A DNA stretch of 52,805 nucleotides from Asaia sp. W19 (GCF_003994335.1 NZ_PNQZ01000016.1:255-53059), one strand, 5' to 3'; shown: positions 1 to 8,679, counted from the first letter of the stretch. Notes: generated from the letters alone by a model not told the origin. A program made the numbers and translations.

Positions 1-708
1 CCCGCCCGCCTTGCCAGTCACACCAACGCCACCAACGCCGATGCTGATCGGGATCTGCTGACCAGGAGTGACGGGGAAGATCGCCTCTACATAGGCACCC
101 GCGCCACCGCTTGAAGCGCAGGAAGATCCATTGCCGCCGGTGTTATCAGCGCTCCCCCCAGCCGCCCCGCCCGCCGCCTGGAGGCGAACACGAATTTTAT
201 AGACGCCAGCCGGGACTGTGTAAGTCTGGGACGATGTAATGACGGTCGTATTGAGATAACGACCGGGGTTAAATTGTGCCGCATACGTCTCGGTCGCCAG
301 TCCTGCGAACAGATTGACCCACGACGCGCCAGACTCACCGGGTGTGATCAGGTTGTTGTCGGCGGTGGATACCCAGAAGAGGCCGGTGGTGGTGGGGTCG
401 GCGACGACACAGCCCTGAGGGTAGCCGCCGACTGCCTGCGCAAAGGCGGCCGAAAAGGGCGGAAACACGCCGCTTTCGTAGTTCTGCGCGGCCGTCGCAA
501 GCATCCGGAGCGCGCCGTTCATGTCCTCTCCGAACATGAATGACCCCCCGGCTTCAGGCGCCACGAACGTTGCCGGAGGGAAGCCAAGGTTAAGGGAAGC
601 CCGGCCAAGCGCGTTGGAAGTACCGGGGATTGGATACTGCAGGTGCGTGCTATCGGCCCCGGCCCCCCAGACAGTGGGGAACTGCGGTGAGAAGTCGGTT
701 TTCTTCAT
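1..708 (-). CDS. Phage tail fibre/collar protein, partial (C-terminus outside window)
   Basis: An open frame of 236 codons runs off the left edge of the window. It starts at the ATG at 708, preceded by an AGGAAA ribosome binding site. The N-terminus resembles collar or fibre proteins that attach to the baseplate (a start of the MKKTDFSPQFPTVWG type is common in them). The last visible 60 residues are glycine-rich (repeated GVGG and GGAGG types), as in the glycine-rich domains of adhesive fibre tips. It is the last visible gene of the leftward tail cluster, behind the DUF2612 gene, which is the usual place for fibres. The role in host recognition is inferred from position and composition; the receptor-binding tip is not visible. 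Confidence 0.75.
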   Translation of the reverse strand, partial: MKKTDFSPQFPTVWGAGADSTHLQYPIPGTSNALGRASLNLGFPPATFVAPEAGGSFMFGEDMNGALRMLATAAQNYESGVFPPFSAAFAQAVGGYPQGCVVADPTTTGLFWVSTADNNLITPGESGASWVNLFAGLATETYAAQFNPGRYLNTTVITSSQTYTVPAGVYKIRVRLQAAGGAAGGSADNTGGNGSSCASSGGAGAYVEAIFPVTPGQQIPISIGVGGVGVTGKAGG

Positions 709-732
709 TGGTTTCCTGCCCGGCTGCTGCCG

Positions 733-1311
733 TCATTCCTCGAAGGAGTAGGAGACGTTCACGCCCGAAGGCTGGGGCAGAACCCCGGAACGATAGATGA
801 TCGACAACTGCACCGGTGTCGGCACGAAGTCGAAGCGATAAGTCATCGTCATGTTCTGACCGTCGATGACGTAACAGCGCCCGGAATCACCGAAGAGCGT
901 CATGAGGATGTTGTTCAGCGACGTGATCGAGCAGTCGGTGATATTCGCGGCTGCCTTGGCGAAGATCAGCTTGCGATAGGCATCATCCGTGAGCGCGACA
1001 TTCGTGGTCGTCGTCTGGCCGCTGTACCAAATGCCTGCGTTGAATTCGCGGATCGCTGTCGATGTGCCGTTGGCAGCCGCTTCATCGAAGCCGATATACC
1101 CGCTCTCTGTAACCTGCAAGACGCGCCCGACACCGACAATGCGGCCCCACACGTCGAGGCCCCAGCCAGTCGCAGTTGAGGGGTTCCAAACCTGATTATA
1201 CCAGAGGTCGAAGAACGCCTCCGGATCAATCGCCTCAGCAAAGGATTGAATGATCGTGCAGAGCCGGGGCGAGTTGGAATACTGCGAAAGGATGGTGTCA
1301 TAGATATCCAT
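733..1311 (-). CDS. DUF2612-type baseplate protein
   Basis: The 192-residue protein begins with a segment typical of DUF2612 baseplate proteins: a YDTILSQY start, then W-rich stretches and a conserved 'GWGLDVWGRIVGVGR' motif near residues 48-62. DUF2612 proteins occupy the place of tail protein I, joining the baseplate wedge (J) to the fibres. It starts 5 nt after the in-phase stop of baseplate J and is followed by the fibre gene, so the order J - DUF2612 - fibre is canonical. Length is normal for the family. The assignment rests on recognised motif and position. Confidence 0.75.
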   Translation of the reverse strand: MDIYDTILSQYSNSPRLCTIIQSFAEAIDPEAFFDLWYNQVWNPSTATGWGLDVWGRIVGVGRVLQVTESGYIGFDEAAANGTSTAIREFNAGIWYSGQTTTTNVALTDDAYRKLIFAKAAANITDCSITSLNNILMTLFGDSGRCYVIDGQNMTMTYRFDFVPTPVQLSIIYRSGVLPQPSGVNVSYSFEE

Positions 1312-1315
1312 CGCA

Positions 1316-2543
1316 TCACACCAGCGTCAGAGAGATGTTCCCGGCTGCCATGGTCGGCACCTGCGCCATTGTCATCGTGACCAGGTTCTGATTGGCGCGG
1401 AGGCGCGGTGCCGATTTGCAGCGTCACCAGCCGCGCCCATGTTCCGAGGGACATGATCGCGCAGCCAAACTGGCTGGCATAGATCGTACTGGCGATCGTG
1501 GGACGCAGGCCGGAACTACCACCAGAGGCGAACTGCGCCAGAACAGCATTCTGGATCTGGGTGAGGGCATCGGAAGGCACATCGACGCCGTTCTTGATGG
1601 TCACGGCCAGATAGACTGGCGTGGCCTGTGCCACTGCATAGTTGATCGTATAGGTTGGCCCGTTGCCGTTATAGACGGCTGCCGGATCCTGAACCTGCAC
1701 GCTCGTTCCGCCCGTTGTGCCGCAACCAGGGCTTTTTTTCTGCATGATCGCGAGGCCAATGTCAGCAGGTGCGCCACCCGCTACGCAGCAATACACGCTG
1801 TTGGCCGGCACACTTACGCCGTTATAAGTGACTGCCGCCGTTGTCCCGTTACTGTACGCATAGGCATCCGTGACGCTGCTCAGCTTGAGAACCTGCCCAA
1901 GGATCGAGGCGGTTTGGCTAGTCGAGTTGGCAGAAACCGAGTTGTTCCGCCGCTCTTCGAAAGCAATCCGGCCTTCTGCGTCAGACCCCAGAACGCCAGG
2001 CGAGGCGTTGGACACCGACGAGACGCCAGCCGTGTATTGGTAGAGCGACAGGGAATTGGCAGAGCAGGCGAGGGCGCCTGTCTCGGTGTTCGCCACCGTG
2101 GCCGAGGCCGTGCCGCCAGCCGGGATCGTCACGTCAGCCGTCAGGGCGTATTGATAGACGCCATCCGTTGCGATGACGCTGCCCGACGCAACGACCTGCC
2201 CAGCCGTCCCCACGATCGACACAGCAACGGTTGTGGCCGTCGCCGGAACGCGGGTCATGAAATAGATGTTGCCGATTGCATCCTGCATCCGGCCAGAGGC
2301 AACCTTGGGGTCAACGCCGTTCGCGACTGCCAGAATGGCGTCATAGCAGTTGCCGATCGCCGCTGCCTCTGACGTGGCAATCTGACCCTGAGGCGTGGAC
2401 AGATCCTGATTGACGTTCCCGCCCATAGCGGCGCTGATATCCGTCAGCGCACCCGTCAGAACGTCCAGTTCATCAGGCGCAACCACGCCTGCGCTCGTAA
2501 TCGTGAGCGCCGGAATCGAGGTGGTGCCGCTAGAACTGGACAT
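1316..2543 (-). CDS. Baseplate J-like protein, apparent frameshift near the C-terminus
   Basis: This is the baseplate wedge protein of the contractile tail. The frame from 2543 gives about 380 residues of J-like sequence (threonine-, alanine- and glycine-rich, with the usual central 'SDAEGRIAFEERR' motif). Around 1391-1407 the natural continuation shifts by one base. The second frame encodes a plausible hydrophobic J C-terminus (LVTMTMAQVPTMAAGNISL) ending in TGA at 1316-1318, five bases ahead of the next start. The original frame instead runs on to 966 as arginine-rich sequence antisense-like to the next gene. So either a one-base insertion, a sequencing error or a recoding site is present. 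The gene overlaps the upstream gp25-like gene by 14 nt. Confidence 0.8.
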
Positions 2544-2883
2544 CGAGCGTTTCGCCTGTCGTCAGGGTGATTTGCATGATACCGGAAAGGCTGCGGTCGC
2601 CGCCCAGTCGGGACACGACGCACGAGGCGTCCTGAACCAGCGGAACAGTGCGAGCGGCAGCTTCAGCGAGGCGCTGGAAGATCGGGACGGATTGCGACTT
2701 GCCGAGGATCTGAGCCTGATACGGCAAGCCTTTTGACGTGTCGTAGTAGCATTCGCCCTGGAACACGCGGATGGCGTTGGATACGTCCTGAAGCACCGAA
2801 TAGGGCTCGGAACAAATCGCGATATTGCCCGATCGGTCGAGCACGAGGTCCCATTCCGTGCGGTCAAGCAGGAGGGATTGCAT
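2530..2883 (-). CDS. Baseplate wedge protein, gp25/GpW-like
   Basis: The 117-residue protein begins with a DRTEWDLVLDRSGNIAI segment and continues with a 'VSNAIRVFQGECYYD' motif typical of the gp25-like wedge proteins that precede baseplate J. In related phages it makes the sheath-proximal part of the baseplate wedge. It overlaps J by 14 nt, which suggests translational coupling. A repeated promoter-like element lies 38-67 bases upstream of its start, so it may begin a separate late transcript. Confidence 0.65.
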   Translation of the reverse strand: MQSLLLDRTEWDLVLDRSGNIAICSEPYSVLQDVSNAIRVFQGECYYDTSKGLPYQAQILGKSQSVPIFQRLAEAAARTVPLVQDASCVVSRLGGDRSLSGIMQITLTTGETLDVQF

Positions 2884-2920
2884 CGCTGATTTCCTTGGGA
2901 CTGGCCGGATTATCGGCAGA

Positions 2921-2950
2921 CTATCGGTTTATGGCACGCTGTTTGGTCAA
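2921..2950 (-). promoter_or_regulatory. Candidate phage late promoter, copy 1
   Basis: On the minus strand TTGACC (2950-2945) is followed after 18 bases by CGATAG (2926-2921). The surrounding bases, including GCACGC and GTACAGCG on the plus strand, match the element at 25,284-25,313 with few differences. Both copies lie in short intergenic gaps directly before structural or packaging genes. Promoter function is inference from repetition, position and a good -35 hexamer; the -10 match is poor. Confidence 0.4.
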
Positions 2951-2967
2951 AGTACAGCGAAACAGGG

Positions 2968-3606
2968 TCACTGCGGCTTGCCGGTCGAGCCGCTGCCTGT
3001 CTGCACACCCGTATGCGTGTGATTGTCGAGGGAGATGCCGTTGCCGGTTACGTCTCCGGTGGCCGTGATAGGCCCGTCGACCTTGAGACCGCAGGCGATC
3101 TCAGCGGCGTTCGCTTCGATGCGAACAGTGCCCGGTGAGACGATCCGGATGCCGTTGCCATTCATGATGATAAACTGATTAGGCGCACCGTTCAGAAACC
3201 CGCCTACATAGACGCAATCGCTCATGGAGTGCATGCGGAACGAGCCCGGAGCCGAGGGCTGGCGTGACGTGATGACATTCTGAATATCGCGGCCCGACAC
3301 CATCACATAGCCGATATCTCCCACCATGGGGTCGATGATCAGCGCCGAGGTGCCGCCCTGTACGCGCAGGTAAGGAACGCCCGTTATGACGCCATGCGGG
3401 TACGTCTTGCCCTGGCCGTCCTGCATGTGAACCATGGGCTGCACATCCACCTGACCCACCAGAGACGCGCCGCCGCCGTGGACGGCTTTGACTTGGACGA
3501 GGATGGGGGTGCCCATGGCGGATATGGCCCGATCAACGGCGGCGTCAATCGCGCTTCCATTGGTCAGCCCTGCGAACGTACTCTGGGGTGAGACATGATC
3601 AACCAT
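2968..3606 (-). CDS. Baseplate assembly protein V / central spike
   Basis: The 212-residue protein has an N-terminal OB-fold-like region with 'GDIGYVMVSGRD' near residues 115-126 and a C-terminal repeat-rich needle. It ends in a 'NHTHTGVQTGSGSTGKPQ' tail. That H-x-H motif is the iron-binding tip of phage spikes of the gp138/gpV family. The spike sits at the baseplate centre and pierces the outer membrane on contraction. It overlaps the hub gene upstream by 8 nt. Confidence 0.85.
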   Translation of the reverse strand: MVDHVSPQSTFAGLTNGSAIDAAVDRAISAMGTPILVQVKAVHGGGASLVGQVDVQPMVHMQDGQGKTYPHGVITGVPYLRVQGGTSALIIDPMVGDIGYVMVSGRDIQNVITSRQPSAPGSFRMHSMSDCVYVGGFLNGAPNQFIIMNGNGIRIVSPGTVRIEANAAEIACGLKVDGPITATGDVTGNGISLDNHTHTGVQTGSGSTGKPQ

Positions 3607-4633
3607 TGTACGAGATGTTCCCTGCGTAATCGGTTCTCATCGCTTCGACGCGCGTGAACCATCGGCCATTGGGGATTTCGCTATCGAGTTCGTGCGTGAC
3701 CATCTGCGCGACCCATGTGCCGTTGACCGGCATCGGGGCCACCTGTCCGGCCTGATTGTTTACCCAGGCAGCAGGCAGATACGCGCTGTCGATTGCGAAG
3801 GTGTTCATGAATTGCAGGCGGTGGTCGAACAGCGTGACGAGAGAGACGCCGTAATTGCTATAGGCCGGATAGCCGATCATTCCTGTCTTGGCGCTGACCT
3901 TGGGGATCGTCTTGCCCTGCAAGTCCTTGAGATTGTTCGACCAGATCGTGACCTGATACGGGCTGGCTTGGCCTGTAGTGCCAAGCATGGGGATCGCATA
4001 GATGAATTTGTAGGTCTTTTTCAGGGCCTCGATCTGGTCAGTCATCGAACCGTGCAGATATGTCGGCCCCTTCGCTTTGGCGCTGACACCATAATTTACG
4101 AAGGAATATCCGGCGTCCGAAGCAATTTGCGAGATCATCCCCGCCAAACTCGCGCCTGCTGGGAACGAGTGCGGGTCGATCACATTCATATTTGGCCCCA
4201 CAACGTCATAAGAGACGATGTTGAACGCAGGCTCTGGCGCTGTTGAAAAATCAGCAAAAGCAGAGGAAATGATGCCATTGAAAATGGTCGTCATTCCCGC
4301 CTCATCGTCGCCAGCCTCGATCATGATGCTGTTTAGCGTGGTGCGCGTCAGATCGCTCAGGACGCCAGGAATCCGAGACGGCATGAGTGACATGCGGTTC
4401 ATCAAGGGAAGCGGCAGATTGTAGATGCGAACGTTCGCCGCCGATCCCATGCGCAATCCAGCGTTGGTCACGTCAACCTGGCACCGGTAGCCGGTCAGCT
4501 TTTCTTGATCGACCACGCCGCCCGCAGCCTGGCCGCCAGAGCGCACCGTGAACGTGATGTCGATTTTCTTCTTGGTGAAACTGCGCGGCAAGCTGCCGCC
4601 ATAACTCGCGTAGGAACTGAGCGAACCAGACAT
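3599..4633 (-). CDS. Phage baseplate hub protein (tail protein D-like)
   Basis: The protein has 344 residues from the ATG at 4633, which overlaps the preceding stop as TGATG. It has an N-terminal beta-rich domain ('GYRCQVDVTNAG', then 'NVRIYNLP') and a central part predicted to resemble the gp27/gpD hub fold. It lies between the plug protein and the spike gene, the place of the hub in phages with this gene order. It probably forms the trimeric ring that holds the spike. Specific family naming is not possible from the sequence alone. Confidence 0.65.
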   Translation of the reverse strand: MSGSLSSYASYGGSLPRSFTKKKIDITFTVRSGGQAAGGVVDQEKLTGYRCQVDVTNAGLRMGSAANVRIYNLPLPLMNRMSLMPSRIPGVLSDLTRTTLNSIMIEAGDDEAGMTTIFNGIISSAFADFSTAPEPAFNIVSYDVVGPNMNVIDPHSFPAGASLAGMISQIASDAGYSFVNYGVSAKAKGPTYLHGSMTDQIEALKKTYKFIYAIPMLGTTGQASPYQVTIWSNNLKDLQGKTIPKVSAKTGMIGYPAYSNYGVSLVTLFDHRLQFMNTFAIDSAYLPAAWVNNQAGQVAPMPVNGTWVAQMVTHELDSEIPNGRWFTRVEAMRTDYAGNISYNG

Positions 4634-4926
4634 CACGCCCCCGAATAGAACAGGAACCAGCGTGTCCCGAAGCCTGAGTAGTCAGGATCGTCGGAGCCTT
4701 GCAGGTCGATGAAAGCAAAATCCCCAGGCAAGCCCAGATAGGCCGCTCTCACGATGTAAGTATCAGTCAGCGCCAGGGCGCCAGCCACCACCTGAACATC
4801 ATTCAGCCAGACATTGAGATAGACACCTGTCCGGCGTTGCTGCACGTCCAGGCGGATGTTCTGGCCATCCAGCACGATGTTGAGTGTTTGATAGGGGGTC
4901 GCTGTGAGTGGTATGATTCCAGTCAT
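4633..4926 (-). CDS. Small baseplate plug-like protein (DUF6983-like)
   Basis: The 97-residue, beta-rich protein has a 'LDVQQRRTGVYLNVWLND' stretch near residues 26-43 and a C-terminal aromatic 'TRWFLFYSG'. Proteins of this size and composition ('plug' proteins) commonly sit between the Dit/hub-like genes and gpV in this kind of tail cluster. Its start overlaps the upstream stop as ATGA (4923-4926) and its stop overlaps the hub start, so it is translated within the tail operon. Exact role is inferred. Confidence 0.6.
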   Translation of the reverse strand: MTGIIPLTATPYQTLNIVLDGQNIRLDVQQRRTGVYLNVWLNDVQVVAGALALTDTYIVRAAYLGLPGDFAFIDLQGSDDPDYSGFGTRWFLFYSGA

Positions 4927-5657
4927 AGGCCTGATATCCGATCCATGATCCCGGCGAGGTCCGGCGCGCCGCTGGGGAGAGACTGAAGCTGCACCTGACC
5001 GGATTGAACCGGCACGGCTGCCGAGACTGATTGTGCAGAGGTGTTTTTATACCCCTGTGTCGCACCGCTTCGGATTTCCTGGAGCATGATCTCCGCCACG
5101 GGCATTGTGATGCCCTCACGTTCTGTTCTCCGGAAGCGATAGCCGACGATATTGGCGCTCATGTAGCTCCGCTCGGGTATATGGATTTCGTAGAGGTTCG
5201 TGTCCGCTACGATCTGCTCGAGCGTGTCGAAAAAGCTTTTCCTAACGAAAGCTGGCCCTGATCCGGTAATTGCCCCCAAAACCTGCGTTAGCCCCGCCGA
5301 GATTGTTGTGCCACTCTCGCTACCATCACAGACGAGAAGGATGCGTGAGACGTATGGCATTTTGACTTTGTTGTACGATACGAATCCGCCGTTTTCAGTC
5401 GGCCCGCTTGGCACCTGATAGGCGACCTCGTGTTCAATGCCGAGAACGTGCGCGCTTGTCAGTATCTGGGTGCCATTGAGGAATACACCCCATTGCGCCG
5501 CTGCACTGGTGATCTGCCAGTTCGCCACTTCTTGCCCAAGCAGATTGGATACAGATGCAGAGACGCCATTTCCAATGGACTGGCCGAGCAGGGCAGGCAC
5601 GCCAGCCATGACCGGCACATCCCACACGGAAGGCAGGGGGATAACGGGGAAAGCCAT
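4923..5657 (-). CDS. Baseplate protein with Dit-like N-terminal domain
   Basis: The protein has 244 residues from ATG 5657, which overlaps the tape-measure stop as TGATG. The central part ('HEVAYQVPSGPTENGGFVSY', then a 'RILLVCDG' strand) resembles Dit-like N-terminal domains that join the tail tube to the baseplate. The C-terminal 50 residues are low-complexity, rich in S, Q and V. It directly follows the tape measure, the usual place of the distal tail protein. Function in tube-baseplate connection is inferred from family and position. Confidence 0.65.
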   Translation of the reverse strand: MAFPVIPLPSVWDVPVMAGVPALLGQSIGNGVSASVSNLLGQEVANWQITSAAAQWGVFLNGTQILTSAHVLGIEHEVAYQVPSGPTENGGFVSYNKVKMPYVSRILLVCDGSESGTTISAGLTQVLGAITGSGPAFVRKSFFDTLEQIVADTNLYEIHIPERSYMSANIVGYRFRRTEREGITMPVAEIMLQEIRSGATQGYKNTSAQSVSAAVPVQSGQVQLQSLPSGAPDLAGIMDRISGL

Positions 5658-7762
5658 CACTGAACTCCCGGCGCGTTTACGGCCGCCAACTGCTGGCGCA
5701 TACCGTCATGGAAATCACGAGCGATGCCCTTGGCGTCGGTCGCATTGGTAGGAATGATCACGTCACCATGCAGATTGACGTTGTGCGTCGTGTTGTTTGT
5801 CGTGTTCGCGACCGAGCCGGGGCTGTCACCAGCGGTCACAGACGCGGCCATTCTCGACACTTCACCCGTTCCGATTGATCGAGCCGCTTGCGCGTGCTGG
5901 TCGCGCATGGCGTTGATCATGTCAGCCTGCGGGCTGACAGAAGGGCCAGCGTCACGAGGGCGTAGTAATGTGGCCACATCCTCACGCGTGAGAGCATTTG
6001 CGGGCTTGACCCCACCGAGTGCGGCATCTGTTGCAGAGGCCAAGCGCTTGATTGCGGTTTCCTGCTCTGCCTTCGGAGCCTCGTAACGTAAGACAGTTGA
6101 TGATATGCGGCCCGGCGACGCATCGACGCTCGTAGCAAGCTGCCCAGCCTGCGAAGCCCCCGCCTTCAGAACAGCCACAGCATAGTCCTGCGCGTCAGTC
6201 CCAAACCCGTCCGCCTTGCTGGTTCCGGTCTTGAGCCAGTCCGCAGCACCCCCTGCTCCCTGATTGTGGGCGTATCCGAGGGCAGCAAAGCGCTGAAGGT
6301 CTCCTAGCTTGCCATATGCATCGCTGCTTGAGCTCAAAACGGCGTTGTTACTGTCGGTGAAGGCGCGGAAGAAACGTTCCTGCATCGCATGGTCTGCAAG
6401 GAATGTCTCTCGTGTAGGCACCGGCTCGCGCAGCCAGGCGGCGGCGTCTTTGATCGCACTCGATCCCATTTGATACTTGCCTGAGTACGCGCCGTTGTAG
6501 CCGCCTACCTTGGTGTAATCTCCGCCGCTTTCCTTCTCTGCTATTGTGCTGGCATAGAGATCGAATAGAGGCGACTTGCTGGCCACACCGCGGGAGTGCG
6601 TTCCTGTACGCCCCTCTGCTCGCATTTGTGCAAGGACATCAGCTTCGCCCTCGTTCGTCTTGCCGGGAGCCATCACTGCCGCACCCGCAGCAACAGCCAA
6701 ACCCCAAGGGCCTAACCGGGACAATACACCGCGCCCGCCTATCCCGCCCGCTGCAACGGCCTCTGGCAGAGCGGCTGCCTCTCGGGCGGCCTTCAACTCG
6801 GCTATTGCGGCTCTCATCGCTTTGGTGTCGCCACCAAACAGGCGCTTGATGATGTTAAGCCCAGCCATGCCCGCCAGGATGCCGCCAAGTCCGCCGAACG
6901 CCTTGGATAACTCTCCTACGGCAAGGGTGATCCCGCCAATCGCGCCGGCGATATCCGGATGATCGCGCTCAAGCTCAAGCAGGCGACGAACGACCTGATC
7001 CAGACCGGGCGCCAGCTTGGCCGTAAGAATGTTCGTCAAGTTCTCCGACTGCTTTGTTAGGATGCCCCAGTCCTGATAAAGCTGCCGCGACGCTTCTGTG
7101 GCCGCCTTGGACGGTGCTGGCATGTTCTTGAGTTGATTCTGAAGGTCCGCAAACTTCTTCGGGTCCATCAGAACCTGATTGATCATTCCCTCACCAAAGT
7201 TCAGATCGCGCATGTAGCCGAGCGCAACCTGATTATTGATGTGGTTCTGATGAACGCTGCGGTTGAGTCGGGCGACGATATCGCCTTGGATGTTGCCGCT
7301 CTTGTCCATGAAGTCAGACACGCCGAGACGTGCGAAGGCCTGCGAGACCTTGGCAAGTTCCTGCGGGTCGGTCATGCGCTGCTGAAGCGTTCCAAACGCC
7401 TGCGTGACCTCGCCAAACGACCCGCCCGCCGCCTTGGCCGCTGTTTCGAGCCGGTTCAGCCCTGCCGGGTCCATGTTGAGCCGCTGCGACATGTAATCGA
7501 GTTGCGCGTTCGCCTTGGTCGTATCGCCAATGAACGCCTTCAGGCTTTTCCCAGCCGTGAACACGGCGAACATAGCCAGAGCCTCGCGTCGAACACCCGA
7601 GAAGAACGACGCGGCCTTGACCCCGTCGCGCTCCATGCCCGATCCGGTGGCCTGAGCCTGCTTCTCGACCTCGCGCAACTGCTCGACAGACTTGCGCGCC
7701 TCGCCTGAGAACCCCTTCGTGTCCATGCCAAGTTGAATGACGAGGCGATCAATGATGGACAT
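5657..7762 (-). CDS. Tail tape measure protein with lysozyme-like domain
   Basis: The 701-residue protein determines tail length and probably helps genome entry. The start at 7762 (MSIIDRLVIQLGMDTKG) is preceded by GGAG; upstream in-phase codons fall inside a terminator hairpin, so the longer frame is rejected. Residues 1-250 are helical tape-measure sequence. Residues 270-370 hold hydrophobic, glycine-rich segments likely to be membrane-active. Residues about 400-535 form a lysozyme/transglycosylase-like domain with 'AEKESGGDY' (probable catalytic Glu near 411), then 'GKYQMG' and 'ALGYAHNQGAGGA'. The rest is a coiled, polar C-terminus. The tail chaperones that normally sit just upstream are separated from it by about 5.7 kb of inserted genes. 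Confidence 0.9.
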   Translation of the reverse strand: MSIIDRLVIQLGMDTKGFSGEARKSVEQLREVEKQAQATGSGMERDGVKAASFFSGVRREALAMFAVFTAGKSLKAFIGDTTKANAQLDYMSQRLNMDPAGLNRLETAAKAAGGSFGEVTQAFGTLQQRMTDPQELAKVSQAFARLGVSDFMDKSGNIQGDIVARLNRSVHQNHINNQVALGYMRDLNFGEGMINQVLMDPKKFADLQNQLKNMPAPSKAATEASRQLYQDWGILTKQSENLTNILTAKLAPGLDQVVRRLLELERDHPDIAGAIGGITLAVGELSKAFGGLGGILAGMAGLNIIKRLFGGDTKAMRAAIAELKAAREAAALPEAVAAGGIGGRGVLSRLGPWGLAVAAGAAVMAPGKTNEGEADVLAQMRAEGRTGTHSRGVASKSPLFDLYASTIAEKESGGDYTKVGGYNGAYSGKYQMGSSAIKDAAAWLREPVPTRETFLADHAMQERFFRAFTDSNNAVLSSSSDAYGKLGDLQRFAALGYAHNQGAGGAADWLKTGTSKADGFGTDAQDYAVAVLKAGASQAGQLATSVDASPGRISSTVLRYEAPKAEQETAIKRLASATDAALGGVKPANALTREDVATLLRPRDAGPSVSPQADMINAMRDQHAQAARSIGTGEVSRMAASVTAGDSPGSVANTTNNTTHNVNLHGDVIIPTNATDAKGIARDFHDGMRQQLAAVNAPGVQ

Positions 7763-7780
7763 TTTCAGGGCTCCAAAACG

Positions 7781-7810
7781 AAAAAAGCCCCCAGGGCGAA
7801 CCATGGGGGC
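7781..7810 (-). terminator. Intrinsic terminator just upstream of the tape-measure gene
   Basis: Read leftward, GCCCCC (7810-7805) pairs with GGGGGC (7792-7787) around an ATGG-TTCG-CCCT loop region, and a run of six T follows. It is 19 bases from the tape-measure start, so transcription of the late tail genes from further upstream would have to read through it. Confidence 0.75.
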
Positions 7811-7992
7811 GTCAGTCTGGCATCAGACCAGATCACAGTAGGGAGTTTGGTCAAGCGGGGCAAGGAGAAGGGGGGAAGAAACAGAAAGGTCACTTATCTT
7901 GCGTTGCTTTGTTGAACCAGTTGTGCCCAACATGGGTTCGAGCTATAGCGCCCCGACGAATTGGTTCGGCGTGCAGAGATAGGGAGGTTTGA

Positions 7993-8205
7993 ATGTCTTA
8001 CTCGCGCAAGATTTCTGCTTTTTCCCGTAGCTTTGCCGCTGGGATTGGCGGCCTGGTCAGCTTTGGTGCCCCCGCTCACGCATCCACTACGCCATCATCC
8101 AGCGAGTTGATCAACCGCGCATGGCAGGGGGTCGGCGCTTCCATCCGTAATAGCATGGACGATTATGACCGACAGCACCCCAAGACAGCCAAGCGAGAGC
8201 CCTGA
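7993..8205 (+). CDS. Small exported protein, unknown function (moron)
   Basis: The 70-residue frame starts at ATG 7993 with a GGGAGG ribosome binding site 6 bases upstream. The N-terminus looks like a signal peptide: positive SRK, a hydrophobic segment, then A-H-A-S near residues 28-31 as a likely signal peptidase site. The mature part is polar. It runs against the leftward tail operon and overlaps the next rightward gene by 41 nt. No family is recognised. With its neighbour it looks like a lysogenic-conversion cassette. Confidence 0.5.
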   Translation: MSYSRKISAFSRSFAAGIGGLVSFGAPAHASTTPSSSELINRAWQGVGASIRNSMDDYDRQHPKTAKREP

Positions 8206-8671
8206 CCCCGTTCTGACAGGGCGGCATATTGGCACAGCATTCAATCACCCAAAGCCGCTTGATCCGCTCTATGTCGCGCCCGACAATTATTCGGTCACTG
8301 CGATCCAGCTTCAACATCATAGTGGCCCATTGCCGGATCCAGAAACGCTAGCAAAATACGGTGCCAGTGATCCCACTCTGCCGGGACGCATCATGGCTAT
8401 GGCAGAACGCGGCCACGAAGCACAACTCATGAGAGAGCAGGCAATCCTGCAGAACACTCTTAGTGTTGATATAATTGGACGATTCTTTTCCCTGCTCTTC
8501 GCCCTAGCCGGTCTAGGACTTGCCGCTTACGCCTTGCATCTCAACTACCCGAAGGTGGCTTTCGCCATCGTGACAGTGTTGCTCGGGGGCGCGGTTTATA
8601 CGATAGCCACCGGCAAAGAGTCGCGCGCTAAGAAAACCACCCATGACGCGCCCGAAAACCCGACAAGCTAA
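8165..8671 (+). CDS. DUF2335 family predicted membrane protein
   Basis: The 168-residue protein has the DUF2335 signature in order: 'HHSGPLPDPETLAKY' (about residues 51-65), 'PGRIMAMAERGHEAQ' (about 74-88), then two adjacent membrane segments near residues 108-125 and 130-147. The C-terminus is charged and cytoplasmic. DUF2335 proteins are common in prophages and plasmids; their function is unknown. The gene is opposite to the flanking tail genes and ends at a hairpin. It lacks a good ribosome binding site and probably depends on translation of the overlapping upstream gene. Confidence 0.75.
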   Translation: MTDSTPRQPSESPDPVLTGRHIGTAFNHPKPLDPLYVAPDNYSVTAIQLQHHSGPLPDPETLAKYGASDPTLPGRIMAMAERGHEAQLMREQAILQNTLSVDIIGRFFSLLFALAGLGLAAYALHLNYPKVAFAIVTVLLGGAVYTIATGKESRAKKTTHDAPENPTS

Positions 8672-8679
8672 GAGCATGG

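Noticed and set aside
966..1390. C-terminal extension of the J frame to 966 (525-codon frame)
   Set aside because: The extension is arginine-rich, overlaps the DUF2612 gene on the same strand in another phase and has no family resemblance; the other phase gives a proper J end.
1392..2372. Plus-strand frame of 326 codons opposite baseplate J
   Set aside because: Arginine-, histidine- and cysteine-rich product without domain; it is the antisense shadow of a high-GC gene.
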